Source: Lanius collurio (taxonomy: Eukaryota > Chordata > Aves > Passeriformes > Laniidae). From it: a DNA stretch of 64,000 nt. Shown one piece after another: positions 51,149-64,000 of the stretch (position 1 is its first letter; every line of letters starts with the position of its first letter). The DNA lies in NCBI GenBank assembly GCA_020086605.1, contig JACBWW010000017.1, forward strand, positions 19,125,806-19,189,805. The letters run 5' to 3'. The translations under genes were made by a program, and so were the position numbers. Under the pieces are notes generated by a model. The model did not search any database. It was given only the letters and a program-made list of their open reading frames with translations, and was not told where the DNA came from.

Positions 51149-54100
51149 GTATGCACTCACATTTAGTGATTATATATGTGGGGTTTTTTGTAATTACATT
51201 ACACTTCTTATTTCTGTGCCATGCTATAGTGAATAGCTTGAGAATTCAAATTACATGGTTACATTCTCAGTAGGAAGAAACTTTGGTCCTTCAAAAACAA
51301 AGCCTCTGGTGTGGGAGTTCTTGTTAGAGAACGCAGCTTCGCCTGTGCTTTGGCTCCTGTTAGATTTACTATACAAACGAGTACTTCAGAGCACATTTAA
51401 GGTGGGTGTGAGAAGTCACTCTGGAAGATGAGGGAACTGTGTAAGATGTGCTTCTTGCCTGCAGGCAGCACCTAGGATGAAGGGAGATGTAATTTTTCAT
51501 ATATATGCAACATGAAGCATTGACAAGCATTTCTTGATAAAAGCAATCAAAAGATCAGGGAGCAAAACTGCAGGTGCCTTAGAAGCTGTGTGTAGTTTGC
51601 AACTAGCTTTTGTTTGTTTTTCCTTCCCCATGGACTCTTAAGTTGTGTGGCTTGGGAATGATTCTTATCTAGTACGCTTGGAGATGCCTGTTAAGCTTTC
51701 TGCTCCTCTCCTTTACCCTTCCTTGTCAGCCACTCCTGGTCCCCAGTGACGGCTGCTTTATCTGTCTGTGTTGATCTCCTTTGCAGAAATTGCTGGATAT
51801 ACCTTCTCTGTGTGGTCCTTCTCTCTTAGGAGGTACTAAAAATGAGCCTTGGTGGAGAAATAATGAACAATTTACTGTCACACCACTGATTCAGACTCAG
51901 CTGCAATTGGTAATGAACTAAAGAGATTTACGACTTTGAGGGACCTTTTAAAATTGTACTATCAAGCATAATTCCCAGGGTAAGATGAGCCAGGGGGGTA
52001 CCAGAACATCAGCCCTCACAGGCTCCACAGTTGGCCCTGCATGTGAGGTGTGTGGCTTCATGGTCATGACAGCCGCAGACACAGCAGCTGTAGCTCCTTT
52101 GTGCCTTACTCCTGCCTGTGTTCCTGCAGCCTTGTATGCTGTATGTCTGTCTGTACAATGAGCCCATTCTGGAGTGGGCTGAGCAAAAAACCCCTTGTTT
52201 CATGTGATTGACAACTTGAAGTTAGAAGTCTCTGAACTACTGTGGATTTCCATCCCAAGACTGTGCATTTTAAAGGTGACTCTTTCATAAAGGAGGGAAA
52301 ACCATGGGTGGCCAATTTATGAAGGAATTTCCTCAGTTCTTCTGTACTGCTTCATCTGAGTAACAATTATTGAGTGATCTGACACATTTATTTATAACAA
52401 TATCTATTTTATCTATAAGTGAGCTCTCTGTCCCTGCACCTGTGCTGTGATAACGAGGTGTGCAGAGGGTTACAGGTGCAGCTTTTAATACTTGTAATGC
52501 TGAGTTCAACTTATAACAGTCTGTGGTTCAAATATGTTTATTGTTCTTCAGGTTTATAGTTGATATGGTACTGACTTAATAAGAGAATAGCAAATACAAC
52601 TTTCTAGTGCCTTTTTAGTGACGTTTAAAAGATTTTTCAATGGGAGCTTGGTCTAGATGAAGGTTTATAGCACTATAACTGTCAAATGCAGTATAATCCC
52701 TTTTCCTTCATAAATAGTGTGTTGTGTGAGCTCAGTAGTATAAAGAAGTATTCATTAGGAATAAGAACAGAGATTTTTCCCACTTGATATTTCTTTTAAA
52801 TTATAAAGGTACACTTGCATGAAAATACTTCTCACACTGCCATTGGAGAAGTGTTTTTTTTTAGCTGTGACTACAATACTGTGATTGAAGCCAGTTAAAA
52901 TTCTGGTGGTTTAATATTAGTAGAACAAAGGTCTTGTCTAGAAAAGCTCTTGAAGTTAATAATTAATACTGATTTAACTATGTGGTGTCTCACTGATTTT
53001 GATAGGACTATATGAATCCATTATATTTTTAAGTCTTCATCTAAGCTGAGACTAGATACAAAGAGTATTAGGATAACAAAAAAGTTTTTTCTGAACTCTT
53101 GTGGACTTTTGGTTAGGTGGTGTCAAACTTGGATTATTGGTTGGATGAGAGTGGTTTTTTTGGTAAACAAAGTCTTGTCTCCTTGATAGCGGAATTTCAT
53201 TCAGGAGCTATCAGTATAAATACAGTGTTGTATGTTTTACGTCATGTGGAAGTCACACATACCTGATATGTAAGGTGGCAAGGGGAAAAATCTGTATTTA
53301 GTTAGGCTTTGACTTTTATGTTGTTGGTTTTGATTTTGTCAGAAACAAATACTAGGACCAGAAAAGTAAGAAAAGCTGTATTATGGATGCAACTTTCAGA
53401 AAGTAACCTCACTGGTGTTGTGCCAGGCCTTTAGTATTTGGCAGTAACACTACAGCTGCTACAGCCGTGGGCTTCACTAGCAGGACCTTAGGAAGCTGTT
53501 GCTTTCCTCTTGGCAGCATCTAATCCATCCTGGATATGCTGGGTTCTGTAATGCATCCATGGGTGCTGTCAGCTACAAGGGTGGGGGGAAAAAAGGAAAA
53601 AAGAAATGCTCCTGTGAGTTCTTGAAATTATCTGATAAGCTTGATATAGAGAAACGGTAAGAATGGGACACTGTATTAAGCAGTTTTCTCTTGATCTTTG
53701 ATGACTAACTAAGGGCTCCAGTGCTGTAATTTAGGCTGGGACAATTAGAACAAGGACAAATACCACTGAAGATGAGATCAACTTCTAATTTCAGTTATCT
53801 GAGGAATAGTGTTTCTCTAATGGAAAAATGCATATATAGTGGTATGAGCCAGAGGTCTGTTGGAGGGCATTTCATTCCAAACTCATTCATAATGGCAAAA
53901 CCAGGCAGGTTTCATCTTTACTTATTCCTTAGTTTCTAATTTTCCACCAATGCAAGGCAAATTAGGCAGAAGTCTAGTTCATTGTAAATTAAAACTACTG
54001 TTAGAAAATTGTTTAACATTTCTCATGGCTCCTTGAGTAAAGCAGCGAGAGAAAATAACATTCCTGCTTGGTGCTCCTGAGGGGGATGCTGTGTGATGTT

Positions 54101-56097
54101 AATTAGGGGGAAGTTACAGGCTGAAACCCTAAGCGGTGGTCATGCTGAGGGAATGTTGTAGCTGTCTGTGTACAGGGAAGCATATTGTTGATGTTGTGAC
54201 AGCAGCAGAATGAAGCTCAAAGTAAAACAAAGCTACAAAGGAAAAAGACTAAGAGAAGTGGGAAAAAGAAGGCTATAAATATGGAATGTGTGACTGTAGA
54301 GACAAGCCTTAACTTAGTTGAAACAAAAAGTGGAAGGAAAAGTAAAAAAAAAACCAACCAAACAAAAAACCCAGTAAGCTGCCTAAGGAAAATAGTAGTT
54401 AATTTTAAGGCCTGGGGGAGGTTTAGCTGAAACTTCAATTAAAACTTATAGAGTAAGTCTGCTTTTACAGCAAATATGGATTTGTGTTTTTCACCATCAA
54501 AGTTATATGGGTTTGAATGAAAATTGGTGAATGTGACATATTTATTGGTGCTGTTCAGCTCTCTATTGAATTTCTAGAACAAAATTTAGAAGTAGCCTGT
54601 GCTAAATGTTCTTTCAACTTGGTCTGAGTCAGAGGTACCAGCTTATTGTATGCAGTTTACAGGATGTTTCCCTCTGAATTTAACTCATTTAGTCTGACAT
54701 AATCTAATTTACTTTTAAAGAGCCTGAGGAAAAAAAATACAAAAGGAAAAAGGAGAAAAAAGCACAACTGATTGGGTGTATATACCTGAGGGGGATAAAT
54801 CTATGAGATTTTCTGATAGCAAATATGTGAAGGATTCAGGCCACCATATTACTGTTGTGGGCTAAATGTGCCTGCGACAGTGGTATCTGAGACACTGTGG
54901 AGTCTGAAAGTCATTTACATGCACTTTTCTCATTTAAAATAAGTTTGGTGGTGTAGAGATTAGTAAATTATTTGTTTTCTGTGTTAGTGCAGTTATGGTT
55001 TATTCTTTTACTGTAATGCACATTATCAACTGTTCGGATATAGTTCAGCATCAGACTTGAAGTATTATTAAAGCCACAGCAGCCAGGAGAAAAGTTCCCT
55101 GACCTTAACTTTTACCTCAGATATTTCATTCCCTTAATTTCCTGTAATATCATATGTTTATCTAGGCTAAATACTGAACTGTGTGGTAGATTCTAATTCT
55201 GGGAACAACCTGATTTACAGTTCTGTAGTTATCTTTTTTTCATTCTGGGTAATCATAGTGCTTATATCCAGCATGACAAAAATTTTGCTTTTTGGATGCA
55301 TATATAGACAAACGTCCCTTGGCTTTATCAGCACCTTGCTTCTGACAGAACCTATGTTCTTTTCTAGGGTAACAAAATTCTTTCTTCCTCATCCCAATCG
55401 TGAAAACCTTTTTGCATTTGTTTTTCATTTTCCTCTCTTGGAAATACTGCTGCTTACTGTAGCAATAAAACAATATTCCAGTGTTTTGGTATATGGTAAT
55501 GTTTCATTTCCCATAAGTCCTAGATGGTGTTTCAAAGCATCATCCAGTTTTGTAGGTATTTTTGTACTTTGTTATTTCAATGCCATGATTGGGCAACTTT
55601 CAGTTTATTTTTCTTTTTATTAATTATTGTATTTACATGTTGTCATTTATATGTATTTGTACCAATTTGTATGTCACATTTAAAAGTGCTCACGTGATAG
55701 ACAGTCTCTACATCTTTCATTTGGCATTTTCTCAGATAATAATTTTTCATCTGCTTCACTGTCAAAGGCTGTGGTCTTAATGCCACGTATGGATAGCAGC
55801 ATGCAGAAATACCACATAAGGGCTTTGGAAGCAACCTGCTGTCTTGCATTATAAAATTACAAAGAATACAGGAATTGCTCAATGAATGTTTTTATTTTTT
55901 AAAGACCAGTTTATCGTGCATACTGGATAAGTTTATTTTGTGAGTTGGGGGAGAAAACTTAGTTCATCTGAGTGCCACTACAGAGCATGGAAGAGAGATG
56001 CTTAACTCTTGGTCACAGAACATCTCCAGAAGTCTTCAAAGTTTCAGGCCTCTTCCATCCTTATCTCACTGTGGGGTAGGAGTGAGTCAAGAGGAGG

Positions 56098-56489
56098 CTG
56101 CCAAGTGGATTAGAGCACCTTTCCTATGAGGAAAGGCTGAAAGAATTGCATTTATTCAGCCTGGAAAAGAGAATGCTTAGGAGTTACCTAATTGCAGTCC
56201 TCCACTACCTGAAGGGAGCCTACAAGAAAGACTTTTAACAAGAGCATGTAGTGATAGGACATGGGGAAATGGCTTTAAACTGACAGAGTAGATATCAAGA
56301 AGAATCTCTTTACTGTGAGGGTTACTAGAACAGGTTTCCCAGAGAAATTGTGGCTGTCTCATCCCTGTAAATGTTGAAGGCTAGGCTGAATGAGCCTCTT
56401 GGTCTAGTGAAATGTGTCCCTGCCTATGGCAGGGGGTTGGAACTTGGTGATCTTTAAGGTCTCTTCCAGCCCAAGCCATTCTATGATTA
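56098..56489 (+). mobile_element. CR1 LINE 3' fragment, old
   Basis: Diverged + strand CR1 3' region. Recognisable in order are TATGAGGAAAGGCTGAAAG (56126-56144), CAGCCTGGAAAAGAGAATGC, ACTACCTGAAGGGAGCC, a GTGATAGGACATGGGGAAATGG block, TCTCTTTACTGTGAGGG, GGTTGGAACTTGGTGATCTT, AAGGTCTCTTCCAGCCC and the terminal ATTCTATGATTATA. More decayed than the copies at 8155 and 39890. Confidence 0.85.
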
Positions 56490-56560
56490 TAAGAGAAACA
56501 AAAAATGAAAACCTGAAACAGTCTCTAATAAATTTCTAATAAAGAAACTAGAGTTCACAT

Positions 56561-56655
56561 TTATTCCCCAGATTTATATTACGTATATATGTTATATATT
56601 ATAATACATTTTATATATTATAATATATAATATATTATTCCCCAGGATTTATATT
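56561..56655. repeat. AT-rich palindromic tract between direct repeats
   Basis: A roughly 20-base sequence, TTATTCCCCAGATTTATATT, occurs at 56561-56580 and again with one extra G at 56635-56655. It brackets about 54 bases made of ATATAT/TATAATA units that can fold back on themselves. Confidence 0.8.
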
Positions 56656-57442
56656 TATGCCAGACAGCCTCTTTAAGGCTGGGTGTTTTCCTGAGGCCTC
56701 CTTTTTTGAAATTATCAGGCTGGAGGGGATAAATTTTTACAAAACTTTTATTTGTGGAAAATCAAATTGGAATAACTGCTAAGAAAGGAATGCAAGGAAG
56801 ATTAAGAGTTTGCCAAGACAAAGCTCTTACCTAAGTAAATGTGTAATTTATTGCCCAATGTTCCTAATTGTTATACAATGGAAAACACTGACTTATATTA
56901 ACAATGCTGAAAGTGATGTAAAGCAGCTGTGCTTTTGTGTTATCCTGGAGAAATAGCAGATTCTGTACCTATACCATCTAAGGAAGAGCTCCAGAAAATT
57001 GTGTTTTGGCTCAGTAGGTATGATTCTTGTGACCTCATCCTGAATTATGACTTGAGTTATTGCATGCACTTCCCAGCTCAGTGATTTTTGACTGATATGT
57101 AGCCTAATGGTCTTTATAACACTGAAGTCAACAAATGACCTCATGGCACTATTTAGATGACTCATGGTGATAAGCCTCCTATTCACTGTACTAGAGTAGG
57201 TCTGGAAGGTGGTATGGTGTAGGTCAAGGGCACAGTGAAACAACATCTGCCTATATTTTTTTGAGTCATTGGTTGATCTACTGGTAGAAGGTAAACATGA
57301 AAATTGCAGTGAAAATCCTGTCTTTGTTGTCCAGTAAAGAATATTTTTTTTTCTTAATTGGAAGTTAAATCCATCCACCTATGTAATGTAAACCTATTTA
57401 TTTTATTCAGAGTTGGTTTGGGTGTTTTTTGCTTGCTTTTTC

Positions 57443-57457
57443 TTTTTTTTTTTTTTT
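57443..57457. repeat. Poly(T) run of 15
   Basis: Uninterrupted T15 in a T-rich stretch. No retroposed body was recognised next to it. Confidence 0.85.
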
Positions 57458-57778
57458 ACTAAGGAAGCTTAACAATTGCTTTCTTTTGAGTGATAAGAGT
57501 TTAGAGGACTTACAGATTTCCTTCACAAAGTCCAGTCAGGAAACTTAAATTTCCCTAACTGTAATGCTTAAAAGCTTCACATGTATCTGGCTCAACAAGC
57601 CTCAGGGAACTTCAACAGATTATGTTTAAGATTATGGAGATGTAGCTATTCTGAGCATGCATGTCACAAGAGTTACTGTAGGGGGGTTTTGTCCATGTTT
57701 TTAGAGTCTGAGGATAAGCTCACTCCCCTCAAAAGTCACATTGCTTTGGAACATGTAAATAAAAAAAGAAAAGGACAG

Positions 57779-57808
57779 TAGCTTGGCTGTAGCTTGGCTG
57801 TAGCTTGG
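57779..57808. repeat. 11-bp tandem repeat, about 2.7 copies
   Basis: The unit TAGCTTGGCTG occurs twice in full, followed by a partial TAGCTTGG. Confidence 0.9.
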
Positions 57809-60800
57809 GGAACTTATTCATTGCCTACAGGGTTGGCAGAGCTGGTGCCTACTGCAGGCTAAATAGCTACGGCTCAATTAACTGTAAAGCCCCTGCAAAG
57901 CCAGTTGAGCTTGGAATCGTAACAGCTTTGTTTTTCAGTGTTGTTAAAAATAAAACATGCAAGCCAAGAAGCTTTGGGACACTGTGTCATTGTATATTTA
58001 AGGTCAAGAAGTATTCAGAAGTAAAGAAACTCCAGCAATTTTTATTTCTCAATCTGGTCTCTCTTATGGTCATCCTGTGGCCTTAACCAAACTGTGGATT
58101 TCCTCGAGATAAAAGAGGAATACAAGGTTCCCAAATTAAGACAGGCTAGGCTTCAAAAACTACAGTACATTTGGAAAAGGATTTTCCTGGGACCTTTTTC
58201 ATGAAATGAAGTCAACTTTTAAAATTTCCAAGATTTTGGATGTTACTTATTAAATACCCTCTCATGTTGCGGAGAACTGTATACAATTTCTTCTTGAACA
58301 TGAATAATAGAAAAACTGCCTTTAATTTCTGGAGGTTTTTTCTGAATGTTTTTTGATAGCTCAGGTTTTCAGCTGTGTTTCATTTGTGCTTTCTCCTGCA
58401 TGTGCCGTTGTGTATGTCTAAGAGAAGTGTGTTAGATCTTTGGCAATGTGATATGGAGCATGGAAGCAGCAGGAGCTTTCATCTTTACTCTGCTTTCCCT
58501 CCTGCTGTTCTCTACAACCCTCATGGGCTGCTAATTTTTTTTACTGACAGTACTCATTTGCTTTTCCCTGAAAGCAGTTGGACTGGCTGGCTGAAGCAGG
58601 TGAACTGACTTCCTTGTCATATAGGATGAACATGGGAAAGCAGACAGTTTTCTAGTCTCATATACAGTGCAAGTTATGATATTATTTTATCCTGCTTTTC
58701 ATTGTGTCCAAATTGCACTGTGCTATTTGCTTCTTTTTTGTGGGCGAAATGAAAGCTTACGTCAACGTAGGGTGGTCAGAAATGGTAGAGATTGAAAAAG
58801 TCTGTCCTGTTTGTTTCTTTGTACCTTGCTATTCACAGACTGAGCATAGTCTTTCCTCTTTTTACTTCTGAGGGTTTTTTTTACTGTCTAGCAAATTAGC
58901 AGTTTTCTCAATTAGGAAACCTTCAGGAGAGCTGGGATTACATAAATATGGCATAAATTATGGTGTTTCCCTTTGAGAATTATGTTATAAATTTTAAACT
59001 CTGTAATGAGCTCCCATCATGTAGGAAAAGTGTCATGCTTTTCTGAGAAGTACAAATGCAAATTCCAAATTATCCAGTTTCACAGAGCTAAATTTGTTCC
59101 ACAGAATATTCCATCTCCTCTGTCCCCCTCCAACATTTCATCTGTGCCCTGCTGAGATGGAACACGACTGTATCAGTTGAATCTTCATTCAGTACTTTTG
59201 ATGTTCAAGGTGTGACCTTCTTCTGGCTTTTGTTCTTGGGCACAGTTCAAGCAAGAAAAGAATGGGGTGACACATTGAGGATTTTTTATTTTTTTTAATA
59301 TGATCATTTTGCCATCAAGAATTCTTTCCTCATCCTTGTTATGTTAGCTTAATGGCACACCTTTCAGGCTCTGCCCTACTTCCACTGAAGAAGTTTTCTC
59401 TGCATCCTAATTCCTCACATGGAAAGTGTTGGATAAGGGATCTTGTGCTAGTTCCAGTGCTGGAAGGTTGCAAATCCATTAGTTCACAAGTGCTATTGAA
59501 CCCTTCTCAGTATGGCTTTTCCTTGCAGATTCCTCTGACCTGAGTTTCAAGGCCCTCTGACTTGGCTTTTTTGCTCCTGGGGCTTTCTGCTCAGAGCAGT
59601 TTTCTTCTGCTTCAAAAACTGTTTTTTCTCTTCCCTGTTTAATGTAGGGATTGGAACTGCTGCCTTATAGATTCTGGTCTGTTGCTCTCACTGTCCCTGA
59701 TAGCATGACAGGAAGGGTAGAAAACACATGACAATTACAGAATATGGAGGATACAAGAAGGATGGCAATCTTTTCTTCATATATGACAGTAACATAGATC
59801 TGTAAGTCATGTACCCTTTTGCAGCCCTCATGGCTTTCTTGTTTGAGTGGAAGTTGTTGAGAGTCTGTCTCTTTATGCTATATGCAAATTTAATGTCTTC
59901 TTGCAGCACATTCTGCCACCATAAAAAGTAGAGCTAAGTTAATCCTTCTCCAAGTAGCATTACTTTTTACCTTGTGACCATATCCCAATTGGAGTGGATT
60001 GAGTTGGTGGTACAGAAAACAGCTTCTTAATATGAGTGGAGATGCTAGCAAGTGATGGCATGTCTCAGCTGGAACTGCTTGGAGATCCTCATGCACTCAT
60101 CCAAGTGCCAGTATCTTCCATGGCTACCTGGTGAAATGAAAATTTGATATCTCTGATGCTGAGGCAAAGAAATGTCTCCTGAACGTAGCCAGTTCTTCTA
60201 CTTGTTTTTTCTTTATTATATTTCTCTTTTGCAAAGGGGATAATCTAGACAACAATATCATTTAGCCTTATGATGAAAGTGGTGACTTCAAATCTGCACA
60301 AAGACATTGGTCTTTGCCAAGACCTCTGTGTTGTTTTCCCACTGCTGTGTCCTGGATTTTGAAAATACCAAAGCGAGGTGGCAACTCAGTGTTTGAACCA
60401 GTTCAGTCAGCCTCAGTTTTATCCACGGTCTTTTTAACGCATGAAAGTAGAAGATGACTGTTGTATCTCAGCAGAATTGGTTTCAACTTTGGGTAAATTA
60501 CGAAATAAGGACTTTGGTTATCTGGTTTCCTTGTGTTACAGCTCTTCCCCTTGAAGGAGATACACTGCTACATATATAGAAAGAAGTGTATGGGTGCAGA
60601 TGTGTATTGTGTGTTCATGTGTCTCCTGTATGTCTTTAAGACTTAGAAAAACAATTATCCCTCTACCCCCAAGAACAAAATCCTTTGTGAAGAGTCACAC
60701 AGTGTCTTTGATCAACCCAGAGAATGTCTAATGTGAGTTGGACATCTACCAAGCTCTAGATAAAGTAAAAATGGTTCTGCGAAAGTTACCCATTTTCATC

Positions 60801-63800
60801 AAAAGTCATGTCTGAGAGGTCACCATTTTCTTGCTACTGAATTCAGTCATCATTCATAAACATGATCAGAACATCTTTGTGTGTTTTTAAGACAGAAAGT
60901 TCATAAATGAATTATCCTAATTCTCTCAATGTGTATAAATTATTTTAAAACTGTCTTGGTTCTTTAGACATGAATGTAACAATGAAGATATGCATGTACT
61001 ACAGCTGGATCCACAAAAATGCCTTTGTTTTCAATGCTTTTGTCCACAGCACAATAAGTATTTTTTTTTCCTTTGGGAAAAATCCACTAGTTTATTTCAA
61101 ATTTATAACTTATTTATAAAATTAAGCACCTTCAGTCTCTCTACAGATACAAGACACCATTCTTTTTGAATATCTTAACAAATCATTCCTATATCAAAGG
61201 GAAAATGATACTTATTTTCAAATGATGGGGCCATGACATAAATACAGACTTGCTAGTTGAGAAGACAGGCAGCCTGAGAGGTTGAGACTACTGCAGTATT
61301 TTGTTTTGCTGCTCTTTATTCCTGTCTTCTGTGGTAATGATTAAATTCTTCCTTAAATATGTCATGTATACAGGGAAATAAAAAATTCCAGTGTGGTAAA
61401 ATGCTATGTTTAGATCACAGTAATTTGCTGTAAATTTTAAGCATGATTTATTTCTAAACTTTTAAATAGTTAAGAAATATTTTCAGTAGCCTATGTCTTT
61501 GTACTGGTGTAAAATATGGCAGCAACCACCATAGTCATTAAGAAGAGCTAATAACTTTCTCATAGGAAGGAAAACATTAATTATAATCAAAACAGTGAAA
61601 AAAAGTGGTAGCAAATACCTCTTATTTTAAAATTATATATGTGAGAAAAAATATATTCCTTTTTTCTGTTTCTTCACAGGCTTATTTTTTTCTTTGGTCT
61701 ACCTGCTGTCAGATGCTGTAGGCACAGTTGTCTGGGTGAGACCATTCCTTTGGGAGACAGCACTGCTGCTTTTCCTCTTTTGTATTTTTCCATAGCCTGA
61801 AGATTGTGTTGCAAACATTTCGGTTCATTTTTGTGGTTTTTGTTAGGAGAGGTGGGAGATTATCATTCAGGAATCATACAGAACTGGAATAGATCCTTCA
61901 TAATGGGATCTCTTCTTCCAGCATGGGTGGAGTTACGGCTTTCAGGCCTTATAATCAATATGAAGAGAGCAGCATTTCAAAATTAGAACTTGACCTTTAC
62001 TGTCTTCTTCAAAGCAATGAAAATGAATCTCCACATTATTTTACTTCAGAGTGTTCCCTCCTAGTAAGCAATATTAAAAAAGAAGCTGATAATGTGTTGC
62101 ATTTTTCTGCTGAGATGAAGGGGAACTAGATGATTCATAGACTGGTAATAGGATATGTGACCTTCCACCTCTGACCCATTTTTTAAAATACATGCCATGA
62201 CAGTGGAGTCTAAAAGTCATCACTATGGGATATGCAGCTGTAGAATCTGGAACTGTGTATTTCTCAATTTTTGAGGTCTGAGCAACTTGTCACAAACTTG
62301 CATAGCTTCTCAGCTGGCAGCAGATTTAGCTGGAGCCAATTGAAAAGTGCACTTAAAACAAAATGAACGGAGGAAGCCTTGTAAGTAAGGATATTTTAGG
62401 TGTGCTAAACTCAGTGATTTGTATCTGTTCTGATCCGATATAGCTTGTTTGTTGTGTGTGTTTTGTGGTGCTTGTTTCAGAGTTCCCTTAATCAGTGCAG
62501 AAGTGGTACAGACCAGTTTTCTTTTCCTTTGGGATGTTAGGGGAGGGTTAATACAAATAAGGGTTCTGTGGATTTTACCTTGAGGAGATGCTGAAAACTG
62601 GTACTGTCAATGACAGGTAATTTATATTATTTAACCTTTTGCCTCAGACCTCATGTGGAAGCTTCCTAACACTCCTCTTTTGGTCTGTAGGCAGCAGGTT
62701 AGTTCTTTGAGACCTGTTTTAGTTGTGTAGCTCAGATAATTAGACCCACAGGTTTTACTTAGCCTTAATTATCATCTGGTTTTCCCTGAGCAGAAGCAAT
62801 CAAGAAAGTCAAGAGGGTGGTAGGAATGTTGATGTACCAACAAGGCAGCTTTGCACACAGGCTGATGTCAGTGCCAGTGTGGCTGGCTTCCATCTGAAAA
62901 CATTCTCCCTTCACTCATATCTCCTAGAACTTAAGAGGACAAAGTACTGTAGTAGGTTAAATGCAACTAATCGGGGGAAAAAAAAGTAAATCAAAACTGC
63001 TTGCAAACTCAAAAGGAAAATTTTTTACACATTTGGCATACTCATTCTCACTCACTTCCCTTTCCCCCTATTTCTTTGAAATCCAGCATGCATGCTTGCT
63101 CTTTTGTGTGCTGTGATGACTCAAAAATGTGTTTAATAATGGCAAGAACATTTTCATACAGGCATTCGCTGGATTATGTGAAGGTTTTATTAAGAGAACA
63201 TAAATTAGGAAGACATAAACCTCAAATATTTAGCACAATATTCCCTAGACAGGATAAAAATTTGCTTTTGTTGTTTCATTTCTGGTTTTCTCAGTGCAGC
63301 AGTGCCTACATTGCCACTGTTAGGAAACTGACACTTCCTGAAGGGGCATCTAACTGAAAGCAAAGCCCCGCAGGTTGCAGGCCCATTGATAGAAAGCTGT
63401 AAAGAACTTCTCCACTTCTCCAGGTTACTTTATTTCTGTGTATTTCTAGTTCTAAAAGATATTTTTCAATTTCCAATTACGTCAGAAAGTCTTGATTATA
63501 AAGCTGACATGGTTGAAATACTGGCTTTGCATCAAGGTTTCTAACAGAATTAGCATTTGAATCACTTGAGGCCCTATTCACAAAGCAGAGGACTATTTGC
63601 ATAATCAAAATTGCTTTATTTTGCATGCCAGTGGAGAAGCTAAGGGTTGTAGCTGTGGCTCACAAACAAAATTCAAGTGATCACATTGATGTGTGTCTGT
63701 ATGCTGCTCTCAGTCTTGCCTGCACAAATTAGTACAAATCTATATAAAAACAAGAGAAAAGGTTTTGGAGCAATGCATAGTCTCCATTAAAAAAAAAGTC

Positions 63801-64000
63801 TGATTAAACAGTTAAGTTTATCAGTGTAAGGATTAGATGGACTTCCTGCTCTTCCAAATGTGAATGAGGTTTGGGGGCGCTTGTGCTGCAGGGTTGTTGC
63901 TAAACAAGGGATGTCTTTCTGAAGATATGTTCAGTAAAAATTTATGAGCTTGGAAATGGCTTCTTGTGCTAAGGAGGTTAAACTAAGTTACCTATAAAAG

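Larger units (their letters stand above)
51149..64000 (+). other. CDK14: CDK14 intron downstream of the last exon in the window
   Basis: Intron from the donor at 51149 to the end of the window. No further exon is seen. In CDK14 the next exon should begin by completing an Ala codon and encode SLLKGLKHANIV, and no such segment occurs here. Contents are a CR1 fragment (56098-56489), an AT palindrome with flanking repeats (56561-56655), a T15 run (57443-57457) and an 11-bp tandem repeat (57779-57808). The remainder is AT-rich and unremarkable. Confidence 0.8.

Noticed and set aside
55183..55623. 146-codon hydrophobic open frame
   Set aside because: Hydrophobicity follows from T-rich DNA (Phe/Leu/Ile codons). 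No membrane protein family is recognisable.

Overview
The window looks like a piece of a bird macrochromosome. It is AT-rich, its interspersed repeats are CR1 LINE fragments with the typical CR1 tail resembling ATTCTATGATTCTATGA, and three short exons match the vertebrate kinase gene CDK14 almost residue for residue. The species cannot be read from the sequence.

Layout. CDK14 runs on the + strand through the whole window. Three consecutive coding exons (27391-27636, 37723-37817, 51069-51148) have clean AG/GT borders and compatible phases. They encode about residues 42 to 181 of the protein: a basic, serine-rich N-terminal region, the kinase glycine-rich loop, the ATP-binding lysine and the PFTAIRE helix. 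Earlier and later exons lie outside, so nearly everything else here is intron. Other content by position: a CR1 reverse-transcriptase fragment on the minus strand (505-1023); a full-length, intronless, badly broken retrocopy of the splicing factor PRPF6 with its 3' UTR (1641-4830); a longer CR1 3' part (8155-8905); small CR1 tails at 33700, 39890 and 56098; and an LTR element at 47235-49729.

The most unusual object is the LTR element. Two LTRs of 296 and 282 bp, each starting TG and ending CA, are bracketed by a perfect 6-bp target duplication (GGTGAC). Between them there is no pol or env. The interior holds a short Gag matrix-like frame, then a CpG-rich stretch, then a Y-box-type cold-shock domain. 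Gag start, CpG-rich stretch and cold-shock domain all lie in one reading frame, interrupted by only two stop codons. This looks like a non-autonomous endogenous retrovirus that captured a host Y-box gene, comparable in layout to transducing retroviruses. The cold-shock part is still open over 378 codons although the two LTRs differ at about 21 positions and 7 indels by eye.

The remaining intron sequence carries microsatellites, homopolymer runs and three short, perfect or near-perfect palindromes. I saw no other gene, tRNA, CRISPR or bacterial-type feature.
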